Of a stretch of DNA of 64,000 bases, positions 58,096-64,000 are shown one piece after another. Source of the stretch: Cyathus striatus (lineage: Eukaryota > Basidiomycota > Agaricomycetes > Agaricales > Nidulariaceae). The DNA lies in NCBI GenBank assembly GCA_025738555.1, contig JAOVFP010000013.1, forward strand, positions 2,046,001-2,110,000, read 5' to 3'. A program made the position numbers and the translations under genes. Below the pieces are notes generated by a model that had not been told where the DNA came from, did not search any database, and saw only the letters and a program-made list of their open reading frames with translations. Within the stretch, counting starts at the first letter, position 1; each line of letters begins with the position of its first letter.

Positions 58096-59075
58096 TCAAA
58101 CAGTTGGAAGCCGGTTTACGACTTCTGCGATTGAAGGACGGGCACTCGGTACACTATTCCAGCATTCGCAAAGAAGTCCCCAAACGTAGTCGGGGACATC
58201 CGTAGGCCGGACAAGACGAGCGATCAAATTCGGACCAGCTACAACACACTTCGAATGCGCCCAGTCGGGGAATAAAGGCTCGCCGCACAAAATCTGAAAG
58301 TTGCGCAGATGAGTATAAGCAAGACACAGTAAATAATCGGGAATAGCGTACTGCGTAGGATAACAAAGCCCAACCATAAATATCTCCCTCTCTCGTAGGA
58401 ATAAGGTCATGATCCATCGAAAAGTATTCTGGAGCCATGTAACGCGTGGGCTCAGAAACTTTCATGAAATTCTCAGAAGTGGATACAGCATAGTACAGCC
58501 CTGCGTTTTTAAGAGTAATAGTGATACTTGACCGAGAGCCGTTGCTTGGTACTTCGTGGCAGCTTAAGCAGCCCTGCAATATTACTATGAGATACAGGAG
58601 GAATGAAAGGCGGAGCTAGGTTACTGACAGGAGATGGGGATCCGTGGGTGTTTCCCTCTGCATGAAGGCGTTTAATGCAGTGAGCAATCTGGGTAACCTT
58701 GCATCTGCTGTGAGCAAGGCTATTTGTCGTGTGCAGAAGGGCTCACTCACAACGCTGAGTCTTTCCGGCATTGAAAGAGGTTGGACAGATGTAAATATTT
58801 CAACTTGGGGTTGCTGGATGTCCCCCAAAGTACCTGTGGCACTGAGAAGGACGGGTCCTCGTCTGTGAAAGAATCGCACATTCGTAATCGGGTGCTGCCC
58901 AACGAGGTTATGCTCTGGTCGAGGAAGATAGACAAAAGCAAACGTACCATTGTCAAGCTGTGAAGTCAGTGGGTTATTCGTCTGTGGTGATGAGGTTTGT
59001 GTCGTGGCAAGGTAAGGTAGGCTGAACGGAAATGCGATGATTTGAAATCCCGCTTCAAAACCATGAGTCAAGCTG
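58096..59075 (-). CDS. Kinase-like protein K3, predicted pseudokinase (5' end unresolved)
   Basis: Exons (minus) 58751 to about 59072/59075, 58629-58697, 58352-58573, 58096-58293; introns are phase 0 and match K2 in position. The N-lobe part has HPITNVRFFHRRGPVLLSATG and VEIFTSVQPLSMPERLSV. Exon 2 reads VTQIAHCIKRLHAEGNTHGSPSP with HGS at HRD. Exon 3 reads CLSCHEVPSN, SSITITLKNAGLYYAV (NAG at DFG), EPTRYMAPEYF and EGDIYGWALLSYA; APE is intact here. Exon 4 ends VWGLLCECWNSVPSARPSIAEVV. Exon 1 has no start codon, and a CACAG/CAGCAG acceptor near 59075 suggests an upstream exon I could not place. The truncated esterase lies just downstream. Confidence 0.65.
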
Positions 59076-62000
59076 CTGTGGACTTGAGGATCTCAACGAT
59101 TCAACATGCCAGTTATGTCTACGATATTCATAGTACACCAGACTAATCACAGCCATCAACTCCTTTTCTTCCGCTACCTCCAATCTGCGTTAAGCACAAG
59201 GCAAGAGAAAGGGGAATCTTTCCTGGGCATCACATAAGCGTTAGGCTTCGTGCGATGCCGTGACCGACATGAATGGCAATGGAACACTAAAGCTTGTTCA
59301 CCAGAGAGGACGTTCAGGAACCTTTACGAGGACGATATTAATCTCTTCTTAAAGGCTCTAATTGCGTCCGCGTCTATCTTGTATTAATAATTTCGAAGGA
59401 ACCTCTTTATGTTCGAAGAAGCTTGAGAAACATTGCGACACCGACTGAATTGCATTTGCACAAGACCACCCGACCAGGCATCCAAAGCAGGAGTTTAAAG
59501 CCACACGACTAATCATCTATTGCTCGCGGTGGACACTAGCGAAAGTTTATATGGCACCCGTATGTCCACCTGAACACCCTATCTGTCACGTCCCTTCGTC
59601 AGGGGGGATCCTACCATAATAACGGGGCCCTAAAAGTCAAATCTGGACGGCTTCGACTTCCTACTCATAATAATAATGATCCTGCTATTGGTCACGATAT
59701 ATCAGTAAACAACTACGGCGAAATTAAGCATAACACTCACGGACGACTATCATGATACTCTGGTTCCACTACTCACTTATCCTGGATTTTAAGCCTGCTG
59801 CACTATATGCTATCAATGCGCACTTGCAATAATAATCATACCGCACTAGCGTCATGCTGAAGGAGGCCCTAGGTGAAGATCATCCCATAAACGGACGACG
59901 GAAAAACAGAACTGGCGGCTCATTGAAGCTGAGCAATGAAGACACCCCCAATCAGATACGTGATATCTTCTGTGTGAGAGACTCTGTTCTTGCGGGTGTG
60001 GAAGGTAGAGGTCCAAGAAAGCCAAAGCCCTCCGAAAAAGCTGAGTTATAGTGGGGACGGGCTGTCGGACACGGTGGGCTAGCGATTTCCTAATGTCGCT
60101 ACAAACATGATCCATGTCCCCTGACCATCGCCGGAAAGCGCTATTCATGGACTAGCTCTGCATACGAGGTCGCTGAGGATCTTTTGTGGTGCACTAGAGC
60201 AAATTGCTGCTTTAAAATTGTTAGGCAGCACTGTCCAGTTCCTGGGTCTAATATAATCAATCTAATCCACCCAGGGAAAGTCTGAAACAGTCCCAAGAAT
60301 ATCCACAGCTCATGGATTCAATCCGTTGGAACCAATAATGGCAGATGTCCGGCAGCCCGTACCTTACCGACGTCCATCGGCACCTCAACTCCGTGAAGGG
60401 CACCGATACAGCCTGATATACTTATTACAAATGGCGGAAGTCCAGCCGTTAGAAAGCAAGCGTGCGCAATGATTGTTCTCTGCTGGTAACCAATGTTATC
60501 ATCGTTACCATGTCTATGCAGCGGTGGTATTCTACACAGTAAGATGTGAATTACGGATCGGATGCTGATAGGATATTTGCCCACACTGTCATCAGCTTTG
60601 AAATAGTTAGTCATATATGGCTAGATTTTTGTGGGTGTCTTCAAAGTCAACAAGTAACATCGGGTATACTGAGGCCTTCAGTGGTGTAGGCAATCGGTGA
60701 ATCCAGACTTGAAGAAATCTTTTAGAGTGTCTGAAAGGTGTGAAAGCGCATTTGCATTGTATTCCTCGCAGTAATTCACGTTGTTAGGACGGACCTCGTG
60801 TTCTATAGCCACAACCCATATTCCCTGTCGCCCATAAAATTGGAACTCTCCGCATCGCCATCTTTCTTCCAAATCAAAAACAATCATCGAAAAGTTGTCA
60901 TATGGTGGCAAATTCGCTAAAACTCGGTGAAGAATAACAAGGTGAAGGGGTAGGGTCTTGAGCTTAAATAGTGACTAAAGACCGCTAATTTCGCTAGCTA
61001 ATTTATAAAGGGAGCGCCAACTCGAAAGTTGCATAAAGTAGGAGGGTCGGAGTCAAGATGTCTGGGTTTGATCTTGCGGGGTTTGGGTATCTCCCCGCTA
61101 CTAGTTCCGCCAACCGTCTGACTCAGCGGCTCCTCCCTTGCTCACCAATACTCGGCTTGTATCCATTGTGTACCTAGTTAGAATACTTATCTCTGAAAGT
61201 ACGTGGCCTCTGTGGTATTCTTCTGGTCCTTGGAGAAACTGAAGAACGGTGGGAAGGGATTGCCATTCAATTAGTATACCGCCGTTGCCACTCGTCGGAA
61301 AGCCAATTTAAATTCACAAAGCCAATTCAAAACTACTCTCAACCAAACTAGACGCTACTGCGAGAGTCAGTAGATCTACATGGGCTTCATGACTTCATGA
61401 AGGACCAGAACCCTTTCTCTCAGTTTGCGTCGATAGCCACATAGAAGGACGACGTTGTGGCGGCTCCATTCTCCCTCCAGGAGAATAATCCTTGCTCTTG
61501 AAGGGATTGAGCTACGGTCTATCACGATCGTTGTGTTGGAATACTTGAGACAACCATATTTAAATGTCTCAATGATCCTCGCTCGCGCCACTATGTTTCA
61601 CTTGTATGTTTCCATTTTATTCTATGCCACTATGCTATCCCTTTTATGTGCTGCATATTTTGTATTTAAATCTGTACACTACGTCGTTTACCGTGTGTGT
61701 TTACCCTCATAATATACGCCGTCACACGAATTTATCAGAGCCTTCAATACGTTGGTTTCCCTACAAGCTTCAGGATGGGGACACTCCGAACTCAAATTTA
61801 ATTGGGAAACCTGCTCTCCATTGTACAGTGACAATGGGGCCGGGGCGGTATACATATAACCTGCCCACAGGTTCCATGTACCAGCGGCGGATAGCTGCGC
61901 TATGAGCCTACCTTCTAGCTCATCACACCTCGAGCAAATTCTACCTTGCCTTTTCTCGCCACCAAGCCTAAGTAACCAGTAATTATTGCTTGCACTAAAT

Positions 62001-62224
62001 AAGAGCCGAGTCTCCGGTTCTGTTGTACCGTTTAACTTATCCTTACAGAACGGGTCCGTTATTACAGGATGCGCAAGTTTTCACCATGGGCTGTCCCTAT
62101 AACCCGTAGGACCGTCCTACGGGTTACTGATTGTCAGCAATTTTCTGTATTTGGATTTGATTTGGAACCTCGATGTATTATCACTTCGTGCAGAAATGCT
62201 TAATTAATATTACAATGTCCAACG
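59076..62224. other. Accessory intergenic within the tandem array
   Basis: Holds duplicated, non-coding-looking sequence collinear with 52.9-54.5 kb, and spacer. A 77-codon minus frame at 60678-60911 is the only protein-like piece (annotated at low confidence). The empty-site-like sequence is at ~62222-62250. Confidence 0.4.
60678..60911 (-). CDS. Short orphan reading frame in the duplicated unit
   Basis: 77 codons from ATG 60911 (MPPYDNFSMIVFDLEERWRC), unrecognised. Part of it (IEHEVRPNNVNYCEE) has a frame-broken counterpart (RHEVRPSSIYSC) near 54.4 kb, which hints at an ancestral coding exon. It may be a fragment only. Confidence 0.2.
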   Translation of the reverse strand: MPPYDNFSMIVFDLEERWRCGEFQFYGRQGIWVVAIEHEVRPNNVNYCEEYNANALSHLSDTLKDFFKSGFTDCLHH

Positions 62225-62360
62225 CTCGATCAACAACACGATACATATCCATGTTAACTAAGTACTAAGGCCCAGGGGTCCTATTACAACTTTGATAATG
62301 AAGTACGCCTGCCCTACGTCCCGTTGCAATGGCGACAGAGAAACGCGTTGATTAATATTC
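62225..62360. repeat. Array junction sequence, LINE-free copy
   Basis: GCTCGATCAACAACACGATACATATCC here corresponds to the flanks of the LINE at 55.78/57.36 kb joined without the element. The match continues over GATAATGAAGTACGCCTGCC. Confidence 0.5.
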
Positions 62361-62403
62361 ACTATTGCGCGGATTGGCACGCACTGCGGTGCCGCCAATA
62401 GTG
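62360..62403. other. Imperfect inverted repeat (hairpin)
   Basis: CACTATTGCGCGG and CCGCCAATAGTG are near-perfect reverse complements across a 19-nt spacer, just at the array junction and 3' of K4. Role unknown. Confidence 0.4.
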
Positions 62404-62625
62404 ATTGAGAGGGCCATTAAATTATAGCAATAGATGGGTTGATAAGCGGTGAAAGCATATCGGATATGAAAATTATCGCCTCATCAGTTAATAAACGTTC
62501 ATCTTCATAAATACCAATTCTAAGAGCGTCTGCAGCGGTGAGTCGGCGAGAGTGTGCAGATAATCGTCCAAATAGTACAGATTCTTGTGTAGTGAGGCCA
62601 GAAAGCATGAGGTTGCAGCAAGCCC

Positions 62626-63536
62626 TCACATAATGGCGTTCAGCTTTACGATGATTTCATCCATCGAGGGAATGTTGGTTAGATCTTCCGTAAGACATTC
62701 ATGCACTATATACCATAACGCATCAGGCATCCCCTGGGGACGAATGGGCGGAGGGATGGATTTTGAGAATGTCAGTGTTGGGTGAGAGCCAGCATATATC
62801 TATCCGAACCATCGGCATGTGTAACATGGTAAGTTATCGCAACACTCACAGCAGTGACCGTTTTGGCCCAGCAGAAGACGTCCATAGCCTCAACTGGTGT
62901 AAACGACTCTTGTACTAGTTCGGCCCTGGCCTTGTACTGATGAGAGCACCTCATTCGTATGAATTCAACTTCTTTCGCAGCCTGGGCAGCAGTGTAGAGG
63001 TTTGCATCGAAGAGTGTTAAATATCCATCTTCAACACGAAATGCTCCCTAAATATTAGTTAGATTGACCGCCGCCAGCTATGCAGTCCTGGCGTACGAAC
63101 GGGGAAAATATTTCCGTGGATTAATTCCAACGAGTGAAGGACCCGAATAGATTCGGCCATCTTCAAGACCTATGTGATGGTTAGATTGTATTTAGGGTGT
63201 GAAACGGTAGATATGACTTACAAGGATGAGCTTCTCTTGAGGGCTAGTCCCCTTGTTGACCTTCAAGGCGTTTCCTTTAGGTCTGTTGATGTCTTCTAGG
63301 GTGCGGTTGCAGTGCTTGGAAATCCTGGGATGTCCCACAGGCAGAGGTAATTTTACGTCCACCACTGATACTGTCATTGGACGCGGCTCTGGCGGCACTG
63401 GCGGCATTGGAATCGGAGGTACACTTGCGGTAGTAACAGAGCTCAGTGTTTTTACTAGTTTCTGAATGAGCTGCTCTGCAATGAATGCTAACGACAGCAT
63501 AACTACGAGGAAAACAGCGATGTTAGTTGCATTCAT
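62626..63536 (-). CDS. Kinase-like protein K4, short membrane-anchored pseudokinase
   Basis: Exons (minus) 63222-63536, 63101-63169, 62850-63047, 62626-62799; 756 nt, 251 aa. Exon 2 is 69 nt and exon 3 is 198 nt, equal to exon sizes seen in K3 and K1. ATG 63536 starts a hydrophobic segment (NATNIAVFLVVMLSLAFIAEQ, residues ~2-22), likely a signal anchor. A Pro-rich linker (VPPIPMPPVPPEPRP) follows. Exon 2 encodes VLKMAESIRVLHSLELIHGNIFP (HGN at HRD). Exon 3 has LTLFDANLY at DFG, so Asp is kept, and AMDVFCWAKTVTA (helix F). Exon 4 has IRPQGMPDALWYIVHECL and the stop. There is no Gly loop or VAIK. About half a kinase domain in length, so a binding or regulatory role is more likely than catalysis. 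Confidence 0.7.
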
Positions 63537-64000
63537 GGGTTGCACAATGAAGATTAGAGGGAGAGGTTTTAAATCAAAATGAGGTTCCAATAAAGGCACC
63601 ACCACGTTGCTTTCTTAATCAAGACTTGTCGAGTCCTGCCAATGGTTGGGATGCTCTGGTATATTCCAGCTCGAGTGGACCACCTGTTTTCTCATTTCAC
63701 GATCATGGTTGCTTCTATATCTCCTGCATCAAGTTGAAAGTCATCCGCAGCATTCATATCGCCCTAATACTTTCAGTAATACGTGTATGGACGTGGGGAG
63801 AGATTGGAGAGAGGAGGGGAAGCTAAGGATTTCGGAGAGTGTGGTTGAGAGCTCAAAGGAATATCCGAAATCCTAGACCTCTATGGCAGGCGAAAAGAAG
63901 TACTCCACTTGCGTTCATAAACGCTCGCGTGGATATTGTTAGTTAGCTGTACGCTGTCACTATCAACAGCCGCCGTCATCACCTGCGAAGTTGAAGAGCA
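63537..64000. other. Right edge, unresolved
   Basis: On the minus strand near the edge, after a TTCGCAG acceptor-like site, a 33-codon open stretch (VMTAAVDSDSVQLTNNIHAS...) runs to a stop near 63882. It could be the last exon of a gene beyond the window. Nothing else is seen. Confidence 0.25.

Larger units (their letters stand above)
57361..60850. repeat. Tandem segmental duplication, copy with K3
   Basis: 57361-57478 resembles 62230-62360 (ACACGACATATGTC... versus ACACGATACATATCC...; GAAGTACACCTACCCTACG versus GAAGTACGCCTGCCCTACG). 57479 onward resembles 51040-54450. It is therefore a middle unit of the array. Confidence 0.65.

Overview
The window is nuclear DNA from a filamentous basidiomycete, most likely an Agaricomycete (inference). 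The coding genes are cut by many 48-90 nt GT-AG introns. F-box proteins and kinase-like proteins are expanded, the G-protein alpha subunit is intron-rich and divergent, and a Tad1/I-like LINE remnant is present. No bacterial operon logic is visible. All exon models were read by eye from splice signals, reading frame and paralogue comparison.

Layout. 1-331: 5' end of an unknown gene running off the left edge. 0.8-1.8 kb: possible non-autonomous DNA transposon with 16-bp inverted ends. 2.2-4.0 kb: F-box protein. 7.3-8.05 kb: mitochondrial Rrg7/DUF2034 nuclease-fold protein. 8.5-10.9 kb (minus): a 17-exon G-alpha gene with microexons of 15, 18 and 4 nt. 15.7-17.1 kb: second type of F-box protein. 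19.1-21.45 kb: a ~190-bp tandem array whose monomers carry tRNA-like A-box/B-box signals on the minus strand. 22.1-25.1 kb: peroxisomal ABCD half-transporter.

26.0-37.8 kb: a family of five F-box paralogues, three on plus (one a pseudogene) and two on minus, facing each other around an ADP-ribosylglycohydrolase gene. Intron positions and phases are shared, and CACGTG lies upstream of three copies. 41.1-44.5 kb: a 985-aa protein combining a RING finger and an RRM-like domain.

45-64 kb: an accessory region with four kinase-like genes, all on minus. Each has lost the catalytic HRD aspartate, and three also lack the DFG aspartate. They are interleaved with one intact secreted type-B carboxylesterase (49.1-51.6 kb), a truncated copy of its 3' end (57.5-57.9 kb), and a 5'-truncated LINE (55.8-57.35 kb) with an 8-bp target-site duplication. 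Kinase-to-kinase spacing, after subtracting the LINE, is about 4.5-4.8 kb, so the region looks like a decaying tandem array. A LINE-free copy of the insertion locus seems to survive at ~62.22 kb.

The best candidates for something undescribed are the pseudokinase/esterase array, the tRNA-like satellite and the G-alpha gene with a 4-nt exon. Functional links between neighbours are not demonstrated by the sequence.
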